DNA of 64,000 nt from Gemmatimonadota bacterium (GCA_026387915.1 JAPLKS010000017.1:248001-312000), one strand, 5' to 3'. Positions 37,617-47,702 are shown, counted from the first letter of the stretch. Translations and numbers: made by a program. Notes: generated by a model not told the origin, from the letters alone.

Positions 37617-39977
37617 TCAGATGCCCACGTTCACTCGCAACTGCACGCTCCGCGGCCGCCCCACCGACGCCCCACTGAAGAACGTCCCCTTCAACAAATA
37701 GTGTGAGTCGAACAGGTTGTCGACGTACACCTCCGGCCTCACTGTTGTCTCGCCGACGACGAACGTGAGCCCCGCGCTCGCATTCACGACGAAGTTCGGC
37801 TTCACTTTGATGCCCGAGTTGAAGTCGAACAACCCGCGCCCGTACGTGCAAGCGCAATCACTGGGCGCGACGCCGTTCGTGAGCCCGCTCCCGTAGATCC
37901 CCGTCGCGCTCACAAAATACCTCCCCTCCGTGTACGCCACGTTGCCGAGGACCGAGAGGCGCTGGTCGTGGTCGAGGTCGAAATAGCCCTTCGGAGGCGC
38001 GTCAGGGAAGAAACCGCCTGTGATCGTGCCGCTTCCGTAGGCGTGCGAGATCGCGACGTTGAGGTTCGCCGAGAGCGGCGAGTCCTCGGGATGCACCTCC
38101 AGCACCGCCTCGAGCCCGTCGATGCGCACCTGCTCGATGTTCACCGACGTCACAATCGCCGAGCCCGGGACCGTGTTGTCGTCGATGCCCGGCGAGCTCT
38201 CCTTGTGGTAGCCCGAGAGCTTCGCCACGACGCCCTGCGGGAACCGATGGATGAGGCCAGCCTCGAAGAAGTGGTCGCGCTCCGGCAGGGTCGGCAGCGC
38301 CGGGACGCCCCCCTGCGCGACACTCGTGATGGCGCGCAGGTCCTCGACGTTCGTCGGCACGAACAGCCGGCCGTAGTATGCGTAGAAAGTGTTCGACTGA
38401 TCGAGATAGTAGTTGAGCTTTATACGCGGGCTGAGCTGCGACTGCGTCCCTGCGAACGGCGCCGTGTGCGCGTCGTAGCGCGCGCCGGCGCGCAACTCGA
38501 GTTGCTCGGTGAGCGACCAGGCGATCTGCGCGTAGCCGCCGATGTCGCTGCCGTTGAGCGCCGAGTTCGACGCCGGACCGTCCTTGCCCGCCGGCGTGAA
38601 GGTGGAAAACGACTCCGATCCGTTCGTGAACTGCGCGAGCACGCCGGTCTTGAACTCAAACTCGTGGTCCGGCCGGTAGCTGTAGTCGAGCTTCAGCCCG
38701 TCCGTCGTGAACGAACGGTTCTCTCGGAGGCTGTACACCGTGGGATCGGGATAGAACGAGAACTGCGGGTCGTCAGCCAATCCAGGAACGAACTTCAGGC
38801 TCCCGGTCCGGTGGAAGAGCCCGGCGAACAGCTCGCCGCCCTTCGCCTCGTCGGCATCCTTGGCCGTCACGTCGCCGAACCGGTGCCGCCAGCCCAGGTT
38901 CACGAAGGCGTTCATGTCTTCCTGGTTGTCGTCGGCGCTCACGCCGCCCGCCGTGTCGAACGGCACCTGGAACTTCGTGCGCGACCAGTTCGCCTCGAGA
39001 TTCACGAGGTCGGTGTTCGACGCGCTGATCTGCAGCTTGGCGAAGCCGAAGAGGTCCTCGCCGTGGTTGTGGAAGTTGTACGGCTTGAACGACACGGTGT
39101 CGAACGCCACCGGTTCCTTGCGCATATCGGTGCCCTGCCGCGAGAACGACGCGAAGAATCCGACCTTGCCGCTGTTGGTGCTCGCGCTCAGCGACTGGCC
39201 GTTCGTGTTGAAGGCGCCGTCGAACGCTGACGCGTTCAGGTGGAACCCACCCGACGGCACGCGCGTCGTGACGTCGATCACGGCGGCGTTCTTGTTGCCG
39301 TACTCGGCGTCCCACCCGCCCGTCTTGAACTTGATGTTGTTCACGATCTTCGGGTCGAACAGTTCGTTGAGACTCCCCGAGATGCCGCTCGGCACCGGCA
39401 CGCCATCCACGTAGTACGTGTACTCGGCATGTTGCCCGCGGATGTGCACCTCGCCCGAAGGCGCGCGTACCGCGCCCGCCACCGACTGCTGGATGATCTG
39501 CGACGACGACGTCGTGGGGGCCTCGTGGGCGCGTTCCTCGGTGTACGTCTGGTCGCCGGTGCGCGTATCCACCGCTATCGGCGCCTGCGCGCTGATCTGC
39601 ACGGCGGATAGCGTCACCACGGCTGCCGTGAGTGCGATGGAAAGGCGCGGTGTGGTGCCGCCGCGAACGACGACCGTCCGTTCCGCGGGACGGAACCCGA
39701 TGAAGTGCACGACGAGCTTGTAGGTCCCGTCGGCGAGGTTGTGTACGAGGAATCGACCGAAGGCGTCGGATTGCGTAGCGGCCACCACGCGGCCGTCACG
39801 CGTCACCGCGATCTCGGCCGACCCGATGGGTGAGCCCGACGCGCTGTCAGTGACAGTTCCGTGCAGGTCGGCCATCGGAGCGCCGGGCGCCGAATGGGCG
39901 GAGGCGCGGGCAACGGTGGACGTGAGCACTAGGAGGACAAGGGGCAGCAGTGCCCGAATGGAGTGACGGAGGTTCAC
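37617..39977 (-). CDS. TonB-dependent receptor with carboxypeptidase-regulatory-like N-domain
   Basis: A 786-residue outer-membrane receptor. It has a signal peptide (MNLRHSIRALLPLVLLVLTS), a carboxypeptidase-regulatory-like beta domain (about 38-115, LHGTVTDSASGSPIGSAEI), a plug (about 130-250, VHIRGQHAEYTYYVDGVPVP) and a beta-barrel ending in a terminal aromatic-rich strand. The ligand is unknown. Proximity to SCO1/PCuAC genes suggests copper or a chelate, but plant-polymer ligands are equally possible for this receptor class. The coding strand looks more G+C-rich at third positions than its neighbours, and an IS lies 97 bp away, so transfer is possible. The Cys/His protein upstream shares its strand. 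Confidence 0.88.
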   Translation of the reverse strand: MNLRHSIRALLPLVLLVLTSTVARASAHSAPGAPMADLHGTVTDSASGSPIGSAEIAVTRDGRVVAATQSDAFGRFLVHNLADGTYKLVVHFIGFRPAERTVVVRGGTTPRLSIALTAAVVTLSAVQISAQAPIAVDTRTGDQTYTEERAHEAPTTSSSQIIQQSVAGAVRAPSGEVHIRGQHAEYTYYVDGVPVPSGISGSLNELFDPKIVNNIKFKTGGWDAEYGNKNAAVIDVTTRVPSGGFHLNASAFDGAFNTNGQSLSASTNSGKVGFFASFSRQGTDMRKEPVAFDTVSFKPYNFHNHGEDLFGFAKLQISASNTDLVNLEANWSRTKFQVPFDTAGGVSADDNQEDMNAFVNLGWRHRFGDVTAKDADEAKGGELFAGLFHRTGSLKFVPGLADDPQFSFYPDPTVYSLRENRSFTTDGLKLDYSYRPDHEFEFKTGVLAQFTNGSESFSTFTPAGKDGPASNSALNGSDIGGYAQIAWSLTEQLELRAGARYDAHTAPFAGTQSQLSPRIKLNYYLDQSNTFYAYYGRLFVPTNVEDLRAITSVAQGGVPALPTLPERDHFFEAGLIHRFPQGVVAKLSGYHKESSPGIDDNTVPGSAIVTSVNIEQVRIDGLEAVLEVHPEDSPLSANLNVAISHAYGSGTITGGFFPDAPPKGYFDLDHDQRLSVLGNVAYTEGRYFVSATGIYGSGLTNGVAPSDCACTYGRGLFDFNSGIKVKPNFVVNASAGLTFVVGETTVRPEVYVDNLFDSHYLLKGTFFSGASVGRPRSVQLRVNVGI

Positions 39978-40155
39978 GGGAGAATCCTCGATGCGATAGT
40001 GGAGAGGCCGAGGCGCAACTGCGGCGCCGGTCGGCTCGCGAATAGTCGGAGATGCGTGGACAGCACGCCCGACCGACCTCCGCGTGACCGCGAGGTGTCA
40101 GGGACGAGCTGCGAGGGGCCAGTGGCGAGCGCCATGGCTCGCGATCCGGCGGTGC

Positions 40156-40509
40156 TCAGGCCAGGGTCGGCGGGGCCCGGGGCTGTTCGGCCGCGCGTGC
40201 GCGCGGCCCTGCGAAGGCGACACAGTCTTGCGTCGAGCCGAGGAGCAGAGCGCGACGGGGGACTCGCGGCGCGGGAGCTTCGCCCGGTGTCGCCGCGCCA
40301 TGCGACAGGAGCTGGCACAGCACGCAGTCGTCGGCATGCGTCGCCGCGCACCGAGGATGCGTGTGATCTTCGACGTGCGTCCGGAACGCGACGTCAGTCG
40401 TCCGCGCCGCAAGAGAGGCGTCGGCCACGGACGCCAGCGCGGGCGCTCCCATCTGCACGATGGCAAGCGCCAAGAACAGCACACGCTGGAGGAGGCTCCG
40501 GGACCGCAT
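40156..40509 (-). CDS. Short exported Cys/His protein, DUF2946-like
   Basis: A 117-residue protein with a hydrophobic leader (MRSRSLLQRVLFLALAIVQM) and a metal-ligand-like motif HADDCVLCQLLSHG around residue 60, plus other histidines (HVEDHTHPRC). The tail is Ala/Arg/Pro-rich. Proteins of DUF2946 type have this layout and often precede TonB receptors or copper genes; here the receptor lies 178 bp downstream on the same strand. Two start codons abut (GTG 40512, ATG 40509). A role in metal homeostasis is inferred from motif and neighbours only. Confidence 0.55.
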   Translation of the reverse strand: MRSRSLLQRVLFLALAIVQMGAPALASVADASLAARTTDVAFRTHVEDHTHPRCAATHADDCVLCQLLSHGAATPGEAPAPRVPRRALLLGSTQDCVAFAGPRARAAEQPRAPPTLA

Positions 40510-40763
40510 CACGGCGGAATGTACACATAACCCGCGCGTCTGTCACCGGCTGGCTTCGAGGCGCTCGCGCGCAGGCGGTGGCCGTGCGACCGCGTTAGGT
40601 CAACGACCCAACGGAGCCCCTCCCGGCGCAACGTACAGCGTCACGCGGCAGTAGCTGATGCCGGGCGCGCAGCGAGTTCGGTACTCCCGTCGTCGCGACC
40701 GAATGCGTCTCTCGACGCAGCCTGCGTGCGGGTTCGAGGTTATGAAACGCTCTCTTCTCTAAG

Positions 40764-42008
40764 ATGGACATCGCTCGAACTCCGCCTAGCAAGACACGCC
40801 GCAACCGGTTGATCGCGGCTGGTGTCGTTGCGCTTGTGCTTGTCAGCGTGTGGCTGATGCGCCTCGGCCCCGCCTCGCAGAGCGTGGACCGCTCGGCGGT
40901 GCTGATTGACAGCGTACGCAAAGGCGACGTGGTGCGCGACGTGCGTGGCCCCGGCACGCTGGTGCCGGAGCACATTCGCTGGATCACAGCGCAGGCGAGC
41001 GCACGTGTGGAACGGCTCGCGAGCGAGAGTGGCAAGCATGTGGGCACTGGGGAATTGTTGCTCGAGTTGAGCAACCCCGACTTGCAGATTCAAACGATGC
41101 AAGCCGAGCAGCAGGTGCGGCAAGCGCAGATTGAGTTGCTGAATTTAAAGACCAATCTGCGCGGGCAACTCCTCTCGCAGCAGGGCGTGGTGGCCACCAC
41201 GCACACGCAATATGTGAGTGCGACACAGGAAGCGATGGCTGCCGACTCGCTGTCCAAGCGCAAGCTGGTGTCGAGTTTTGAACTCGCCAACCGCACCGCG
41301 CTCGCCGAGGAATACACGACGCGCCTCCGGGTGGAGCAGTCGCGGTTGAAGCTGATGGAGCAGGCCATCGATTCGCAGATCGCGACGCAGGCGAGTCAGG
41401 TGGTGCAGCTCCGTGCGATTGCGGACAATCAGCAGGAGCGGTTGCGGTCATTGATGGTACGGGCGCCTGAGGGCGGCGTGCTGCAAGATCTCACGTTACA
41501 ACTCGGGCAGTGGGTGCCGGCAGGCGCGACGCTCGCGAAAGTGGTGCAACCTGGCACGCTGAAAGCCGTCTTGCGCATTCCTGAGGGGCAGGCCAAGGAT
41601 GTGGCTATCGGCCAGAAGGCGAGCGTGGACACGCGCAATGGCATTGTGGCCGGGCATGTGACGCGCAAAGATCCGTCCGCGCAGAATGGCACCGTGACGG
41701 TGGATGTGTCGCTGGACGGTGCATTGCCAAAAGGCGCCGTGCCCGATTTGAGTGTGGATGGCACCATTGTGATCGAGAAACTCACCAACGTCATGTACAG
41801 CGGCCGTCCGTCCTTTGGCACAGGCGCTGGCACGGCCTCGCTCTTCAAGTTGGTGGACGGCGGCAGGGCGGCCGTGCGCGTGTCGGTGGAGCTGGGGCGA
41901 AGCTCGGTAAACGTTATCGAGATCATTCGCGGGCTCGAGGTGGGAGACAAAATCATCGTATCCGACATGTCGCAGTACGCGAATGCGGCTCGTCTGCGCC
42001 TCAAGTAG
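40764..42008 (+). CDS. MacA/HlyD-type periplasmic adaptor
   Basis: A 414-residue membrane-fusion protein: N-terminal TM anchor (about 16-32), lipoyl/barrel-sandwich halves (about 60-100 and 230-260), a long coiled-coil hairpin (about 105-225, rich in Gln/Glu and heptads), and a beta-barrel/proximal domain. Adaptors of this type join an inner-membrane pump to an outer-membrane channel. The partner ATPase follows 25 bp later, but no permease is adjacent. The nearest same-strand candidate is the duplicated permease at 34240-36705. The 254 bp before this gene hold no other gene that I see. Confidence 0.85.
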   Translation: MDIARTPPSKTRRNRLIAAGVVALVLVSVWLMRLGPASQSVDRSAVLIDSVRKGDVVRDVRGPGTLVPEHIRWITAQASARVERLASESGKHVGTGELLLELSNPDLQIQTMQAEQQVRQAQIELLNLKTNLRGQLLSQQGVVATTHTQYVSATQEAMAADSLSKRKLVSSFELANRTALAEEYTTRLRVEQSRLKLMEQAIDSQIATQASQVVQLRAIADNQQERLRSLMVRAPEGGVLQDLTLQLGQWVPAGATLAKVVQPGTLKAVLRIPEGQAKDVAIGQKASVDTRNGIVAGHVTRKDPSAQNGTVTVDVSLDGALPKGAVPDLSVDGTIVIEKLTNVMYSGRPSFGTGAGTASLFKLVDGGRAAVRVSVELGRSSVNVIEIIRGLEVGDKIIVSDMSQYANAARLRLK

Positions 42009-42033
42009 TCCTGACCTTCAACGGAACTAGACG

Positions 42034-42732
<699 letters not shown>

Positions 42733-42777
42733 GTGGGTGTTGGCGCACTGCGCTTCGAATAGCGCGGTGCGGCATGC

Positions 42778-43380
42778 TTACGGTTCCGCCGCAAGAATGG
42801 CCTTGAGGCCGGCGACGATCTCGTCGACGCTGGCCTCGTAGCGGAACTGGAGTCGCACCCGTCCTTTTGTGTCGAGTGCGTACAGGGTGGTGGTGTGCGT
42901 CACCGAGTACCGTGCGGCGGATTCCGGTTTCGGGACGATTTCATAACTGGCGCCATACATTTTAAGCACACGATCGATGTCGGCGCGCGAGCCCGTCAGC
43001 CCCACCGCGTCGAGGTCGAAGCTGGCGAGGTCCACCTTGAGGACTTCGGGTGTGTCGCGCTCGGGATCGACGGTGATGTAGAGCGTTGTGATCTTCGTGC
43101 GCTCATCGCCGAGCCGGCGAACGACGGACGACAGCTTGGAGAGTGTCGTGGGGCAGACGTCGGGGCAGAGGCTGTACCCAAAGAAGATGAGCACCACCTT
43201 GCCGCGGAGCGATGTTAACGCGAACGGCGTGCTGTTGTGGTCGGTGAGCGTGAAGTCGCCGCCCGTGGACTGCACCGGAAGCGACTGGGCCGGTTGGCCC
43301 AGTCGCGACACGGCGACCCATGCGACGACGAGGAGGAGTGGGGCCAGCGTCACCCACCACCACCGCGTGCGGCGACTCAC
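42778..43380 (-). CDS. SCO1/SenC copper chaperone for cytochrome oxidase
   Basis: A 200-residue SCO-family protein with an N-terminal membrane anchor (about 8-25) and a thioredoxin-fold domain outside. Copper ligands are C72 and C76 (LCPDVCPTT) and H161 (SVTHTTTLY). SCO proteins deliver copper to the CuA site of cytochrome c oxidase or act as thiol reductants. Its start overlaps the PCuAC stop by 4 nt, making a three-gene coupled unit: PCuAC-cytochrome c, PCuAC, SCO1. Confidence 0.92.
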   Translation of the reverse strand: MSRRTRWWWVTLAPLLLVVAWVAVSRLGQPAQSLPVQSTGGDFTLTDHNSTPFALTSLRGKVVLIFFGYSLCPDVCPTTLSKLSSVVRRLGDERTKITTLYITVDPERDTPEVLKVDLASFDLDAVGLTGSRADIDRVLKMYGASYEIVPKPESAARYSVTHTTTLYALDTKGRVRLQFRYEASVDEIVAGLKAILAAEP

Positions 43381-43856
43381 TTCATCCCTTCCATCTTTCG
43401 CACCGGCGCCGCGACGGAAAGCTTGGTGCCGTCATCAAGCGTAAGCGTCATCTTCACGGTGTCACCCGTCGTGAGTGGCTTCTTGAGGCCGAAGAGCATG
43501 ATGTGCAGGCTCCCTGGCTTGAGTTCCACTTTGCCGTGTGCGGGGACGTCGATCGATTTGACCGGTGACATTTGCATCATGGAGCCGTTGGCTTTCATCT
43601 CGTGGAGTTCGAGGGTGTCGGCCACATCGGTCTTTCCGCTCACGATGGAACGGCGTGTCGCGCCACTGTTCTCGACGGTGACAAAGACGGCCGTCACTGT
43701 GCGACCTGCGGCGGCTTCGCGCGCCCACGCATCGTGGGCGGTGATGGCGGTGTTCTGGGCGAGGAGGGCATTGGTGATGGCGGGCGCAGCGCTACTCGCG
43801 AGCGCGACGGTAGCGCTAAGGAGCGCGACGTGGAAGAGGCGGGCGGTCGGCATCAT
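43377..43856 (-). CDS. Periplasmic copper chaperone PCuAC
   Basis: A 159-residue secreted protein of the PCuAC (DUF461) family. It has an N-terminal signal peptide (about 1-33) and a cupredoxin-like domain with ligands in LELHEMKANGSMMQM and PGSLHIML (the H...M...HxM arrangement). PCuAC hands Cu(I) to the CuA centre, usually with SCO1, which overlaps it downstream by 4 nt. Upstream it overlaps a second PCuAC-like protein by 4 nt. The family assignment is firm; target specificity is inferred from the operon. Confidence 0.9.
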   Translation of the reverse strand: MMPTARLFHVALLSATVALASSAAPAITNALLAQNTAITAHDAWAREAAAGRTVTAVFVTVENSGATRRSIVSGKTDVADTLELHEMKANGSMMQMSPVKSIDVPAHGKVELKPGSLHIMLFGLKKPLTTGDTVKMTLTLDDGTKLSVAAPVRKMEGMK

Positions 43857-44749
43857 GGTTGGGATTTCCTTTCGTAGGTCGTATGGCGCAGCGACGTCAC
43901 ATACAGCGCGAGCGAGAGTCGCTCGTCGTTGGTGAGGTGTGCGAAGAGCGGCATGGCTCCGCCTTGTGCGATGCCCACGGCAATCGTGTGGGCAACGGCA
44001 GCAGGGTCGGTTCCATTCTTGAATGCAGCGCTGTCACGAAAATTGCGCGGTTGAGGGTCGAGTGTTTTGCCAATAGGGCCGTCGCCCTGGCCTGTGGGGC
44101 CGTGGCAGGTGGCGCATCCGTTTGCCAAATACAGCGTGCGTCCCTCCGCGACGGATGGAGCCGGAGCGGTGTTCCGTGTTCGACCGCTCACGGCGGCGAA
44201 CGCGCGAGCGAAGGCGGCTCGCATGGGTTGAGCCGTGGAAGTGGGGGCAAGCGCACTGTCGAGATCGTCGTAGGTCACGACGTGCGCAACGGAGAACGTC
44301 GCCCGCCCGCCGGAGAGTCGCACCGTTGCCCGCACGGTGTCGCCTCGCACGATCGGCCGACGAAAGTTTTCGACCATGGCATGAAACCCGCCGGGGGAAA
44401 AGCGAAGCGCTTCCCCCGAGGCAATCGGCACCGCTTCGACAGGGGTCATGAGTGCAAGCGATCCGCCGCTGGACGGCATGCGGTGTTGTTGCTGCGTGTG
44501 CATCGTGGTCTGGCTGGCAACGTCGACCGCGACGCCGAGGATCGTATCAGGGGCGGCGCCCCGGTTGTGCGCCGTGAAGTACACGGCCGCCGGCGCGCCG
44601 CCGATCGGTAGTACGAGCACCGCCTGCTCAATTGTCACGCCGCCACCCGCTGGCGCGCACGCAACGGTGAGCAGCGTGCAGAGCACGGCGCCGCTACGCC
44701 GGAAAAGTCTCCGTCGCGTCGGCCCGCGTGCTACGGACGAACGATTCAT
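43853..44749 (-). CDS. PCuAC domain fused to cytochrome c
   Basis: A 298-residue exported protein with two modules. After a basic N-terminus and a likely lipobox (TVAC, Cys31), residues about 38-160 form a PCuAC-like copper domain with H84, M101 and GFHAM (H123, M125). After a linker rich in Ala/Thr/Pro, residues about 200-290 are a class I cytochrome c with CATCH (C212, C215, H216), GDGPIGKTLDPQPRNF and a distal Met in GGAMPLF. Such a fusion links copper delivery and electron transfer at the membrane. It is the first gene of the coupled PCuAC/SCO1 unit. I know of both families separately; the fusion itself is unusual. Confidence 0.85.
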   Translation of the reverse strand: MNRSSVARGPTRRRLFRRSGAVLCTLLTVACAPAGGGVTIEQAVLVLPIGGAPAAVYFTAHNRGAAPDTILGVAVDVASQTTMHTQQQHRMPSSGGSLALMTPVEAVPIASGEALRFSPGGFHAMVENFRRPIVRGDTVRATVRLSGGRATFSVAHVVTYDDLDSALAPTSTAQPMRAAFARAFAAVSGRTRNTAPAPSVAEGRTLYLANGCATCHGPTGQGDGPIGKTLDPQPRNFRDSAAFKNGTDPAAVAHTIAVGIAQGGAMPLFAHLTNDERLSLALYVTSLRHTTYERKSQP

Positions 44750-44894
44750 ATATGCGACACCGGATTAACCGTCGGCCGCGCCACGCGCCGCCGAGCGTTG
44801 TGAGAGGTGTGCTGTCACGGAAACGGCGTATGCCAAGCGCAGGCACCGCTTCGTTACGTGACCGATGAGCAGTACGGTGGACTGACGCGAGGCG

Positions 44895-45320
44895 TCAGTC
44901 GGCGAGCGCGGCGGGTGGGCCGTTCGCAAAGGGGAGCAGCCGATCGCGCGACGGTGCACGGCGTGGTGCGGACTCGATGCTCGTCGCGTCCGCGTCGCGG
45001 ACCGGCGGCGTTGGCAGCAGGCCGATCACACTGAGGAGCGCCACGGTCGGCGCACCGCAACAGTTCGTGGGACAGTCGCAGGGGTGCGCCGGCATTGGCG
45101 TCCCTGGGCGCGTAGGCATCGGCGCCTTTGCTGATCCCGCCCCCATTTCGTGATCACAGGGCATGCTCGCCGTGTGATTAGCATTCACTGCCTGCCCTGC
45201 CGTATGGGCGGCGCCGTGCATTGGGCAGGGACGCCACGCGCTCGGCATCGCGCTGAACAGCGCAAAGAATGCGCTCAACAGCGTGCTAAAGACGCGATGC
45301 GAACGGGAGCGTCGGAGCAT
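44895..45320 (-). CDS. Secreted Cys/His/Met-rich protein, likely metal-binding
   Basis: A 141-residue protein with a hydrophobic leader (MLRRSRSHRVFSTLLSAFFALF) and a dense series of candidate ligands: CPMHGAAH, MPCDHEMG, and CDCPTNCCG around residue 90. A second hydrophobic patch (VALLSVIGLLP) follows. The ATG at 45318-45320 begins the leader; the longer frame adds 12 residues without leader character. It precedes the PCuAC/SCO1 unit by 145 bp on the same strand. It resembles small periplasmic copper-resistance proteins, but I recognise no exact family. Confidence 0.6.
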   Translation of the reverse strand: MLRRSRSHRVFSTLLSAFFALFSAMPSAWRPCPMHGAAHTAGQAVNANHTASMPCDHEMGAGSAKAPMPTRPGTPMPAHPCDCPTNCCGAPTVALLSVIGLLPTPPVRDADATSIESAPRRAPSRDRLLPFANGPPAALAD

Positions 45321-45446
45321 GTACTCTGAAGCTACTCGCCTCAATGGGGCGTGCAACTCCCGACCAGTCGCTACGCGGTTCGCTAACCCGTCAGTATTTC
45401 GGCGCCACGATTCGTTATCGCCACCCTCGGACGTGGTTACCGCACG

Positions 45447-46859
45447 TTACGGAACCTTCGGTTCCTTGCCCCCAGCCTTCGGCGGCGGCACCGGTTCATG
45501 TCGCGGCACCACGATTTGCCCGCGCTGCACCTGCAGGCGCCCATCGCGAATGACGAGGTCTACATTCGCGATGTCATCCAACACCACATCAGGACGGCCA
45601 GCCACCACGAGCACGTCGGCGAGTTTGCCGCGTTCGAGGGTGCCGAGTTTGTCGCCCATGTCGAGCAACTGCGCGTTCACGCGCGTGGCAATGCCGAGGA
45701 CTTCGGGCACGGTGTAACCGAGCCGGACGAACTGGCGCATCTCCTCGTGATAGGGCCACGGGAGGTAGCGATACCAGTCGGAGACGAGGTCGGTGCCGAT
45801 GCCGAGCGTAATGCCCGCGTCCTTCATCTTCTTGACGAGCGTAAAGTTTGCGGAGTCAGAGAATGTGAAGCGGCGGCTGGTGGAGCCGAAGTAGCCACCG
45901 CTCAGGCGGAAGATGATCGAGTACGGGATGAGCGTTGGGTCTGAGGCCACTTTGCGCTCTGCCATCAGCTTGATCGTTTCGTCGGTGCGGGGGAGCGGGT
46001 GTTCGATCATGTCGACGCCCGCGCGGACGGCCCGCTCGATGTAGAACGTCTCGGCGTCGGCGATGATCTTCACGCCGAGTTCGTGCGCTTCGGTGACGGC
46101 GGCGCGGATTTCTTCGTCGGAGAAGTGGCTTGCCACTTTGATGAAATCGGCGCCTTTGCGCACCTGATCGCGTACGGCGTCGCGCCACGCATCGGCTCCG
46201 GATGCTTCGCGCACGCTCGGGAGGGCGCGCGCGCCGTCAATCTCGACTTCGCCGCCATGACCGCCGCGGCCAACGATCAGTGAGCCCGCCGCAAAAATGC
46301 GTGGTCCGGCGAGCCGCCCTTCGGTGATCCACTGCTTGAGCACAAAGGGGGTTTCGCGATCGGAGCCCGTGTCGCGAATGGTGGTGATGCCCCCTTCGAT
46401 GTAGTATCGCAGCCGCTCGACGCCGCGCAACGCGCCGTCGGCCAAGCTGAAGGCTTGCGCATCGGAGTTGCCTGGGTTGCGATAATCGATGTGCGTGTGG
46501 AGGTCGATGAGCCCCGGCATGACGGTTTTGCCAGCGACGTCGATGACGCGTGCGTCCTTGGGCCAGTTGGTGCTACCGGGCGGAAGGATGGCGGCAATCT
46601 GGTTGCCGGTGATTACGACCGTCGCATTCCGGGCCGGAGCGCCGGTGCCGTCCCAGAGGCGACCGCCGGTGAGGACGATGCTGCCGGTGGGGGCGTAGTA
46701 ACCGGGCGGCATCGGAACGCGGCGCGGGTCGTTACTCGTGGCGGTGCTTGAGTCGAGCCACCGCCAGCGTTCCGTGCGTGGCGTCTGCGCGGCAGCGGTT
46801 GCGGTGAGCGTGGCGAGCGCAACAAGCGAAAGCGCGTGGAGCTCAAGACGACGACGCAT
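45447..46859 (-). CDS. Secreted amidohydrolase, imidazolonepropionase-like
   Basis: A 470-residue amidohydrolase with a signal peptide (MRRRLELHALSLVALATLTATAAA). Metal residues of the TIM barrel: LIDLHTHID (HxH), the bridging-Lys region in DFIKVASH, DAETF replacing the usual His-rich strand, MIEHPLPR (His), and GIGTDLVSD (Asp). Members act on imidazolonepropionate, Xaa-Pro dipeptides or related cyclic amides. Its export argues for peptide or xenobiotic hydrolysis. It stands alone, with the copper genes downstream. Confidence 0.85.
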   Translation of the reverse strand: MRRRLELHALSLVALATLTATAAAQTPRTERWRWLDSSTATSNDPRRVPMPPGYYAPTGSIVLTGGRLWDGTGAPARNATVVITGNQIAAILPPGSTNWPKDARVIDVAGKTVMPGLIDLHTHIDYRNPGNSDAQAFSLADGALRGVERLRYYIEGGITTIRDTGSDRETPFVLKQWITEGRLAGPRIFAAGSLIVGRGGHGGEVEIDGARALPSVREASGADAWRDAVRDQVRKGADFIKVASHFSDEEIRAAVTEAHELGVKIIADAETFYIERAVRAGVDMIEHPLPRTDETIKLMAERKVASDPTLIPYSIIFRLSGGYFGSTSRRFTFSDSANFTLVKKMKDAGITLGIGTDLVSDWYRYLPWPYHEEMRQFVRLGYTVPEVLGIATRVNAQLLDMGDKLGTLERGKLADVLVVAGRPDVVLDDIANVDLVIRDGRLQVQRGQIVVPRHEPVPPPKAGGKEPKVP

Positions 46860-47039
46860 ACGACAATCTCCGAATGATGGCGGGAGCGACAGCGCGGGAT
46901 TCTCTGGCGTGCGAATGGCACGAGTCCGGCAGTTGCGAGAAACTTACCGCCGAATGCGTGCTCCCGCTCCTCGGTACTCTCCGTGGTGCGAAGGGCCGAC
47001 TGTTCGCGGCGGAAAGCCCAACCCAGTATTGTTCATTTA

Positions 47040-47702
47040 ATGGCGACTCCTCAGAAACGCCGCCGGCGCTCCGGCGGTGGCGGCGGAAAACCCCGCATCG
47101 AACACACGTCGGTCCCCACGGGGCGCGCGGCCTACGCCGAAACGCGCGAGTGGTTGCTCCACTCGCATGGTCCGGTGTGCGCGTACTGTGGCCGCACTTT
47201 CCCTGCGCTCACACTGACGCTCGACCACGTGACGCCGCGCCGAGGCCAGTCGGCATATGATCGGCGCGACAACCTTGTGCTCGCCTGCAAAACGTGCAAC
47301 ACCGCCAAAGCCGACAAATCCTTCCTCGCCTGGGTACTCGGCGGACGGGCGCGTGCGCGGCACCTCTTTATGTACGGGCAGCATCTGAGCGACGGCATTC
47401 TCGATATTCTCCGGCCGATGGTTGGGGACGAAGTTGTATTGCCGACCCCAAAGCCAGCGAAGCGCCCGCGCAAGAAGTCGGCGAAGGAGCTCTTTGGTGC
47501 GCAGCCGCATGATGGCGGGGAGTCGCCGTACGGGGAGCCGTCTCCCTACAGCGATGCGGAGCCGCTCCCACCGCGCAAACCGATTCGGACTGTTGGCGCG
47601 CGTACGCCGGCAAAGCCGGTCGTGAAGGCGCCCGCAGCCGCTGCGGCTCCTGCAAAACGTCGGCGCCGTCGTGGCGGCCGCGGTCGAGGCGGCGCCAAGT
47701 AA
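47040..47702 (+). CDS. HNH endonuclease with long basic tail
   Basis: A 220-residue protein. The HNH core (about 30-100) shows CAYCGRTFP, LTLDHVTPRRG, and LACKTCNTAKADKSFLAWV: paired CxxC motifs plus the catalytic DH. Both termini are basic low-complexity: QKRRRRSGGGGGK at the start and a C-terminal tail (about 140-220) of Pro/Ala/Lys ending KRRRRRGGRGRGGAK. The tail probably binds nucleic acid nonspecifically. Solitary HNH proteins of this type are common and mostly uncharacterised; no methylase or phage genes adjoin. The start is the ATG at 47040; longer frames lack similarity. Confidence 0.8.
   Translation: MATPQKRRRRSGGGGGKPRIEHTSVPTGRAAYAETREWLLHSHGPVCAYCGRTFPALTLTLDHVTPRRGQSAYDRRDNLVLACKTCNTAKADKSFLAWVLGGRARARHLFMYGQHLSDGILDILRPMVGDEVVLPTPKPAKRPRKKSAKELFGAQPHDGGESPYGEPSPYSDAEPLPPRKPIRTVGARTPAKPVVKAPAAAAAPAKRRRRRGGRGRGGAK

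Noticed and set aside
47040-47702. Homing endonuclease or restriction system
   Set aside because: No intron, intein or methylase is adjacent; only a generic HNH core is supported.
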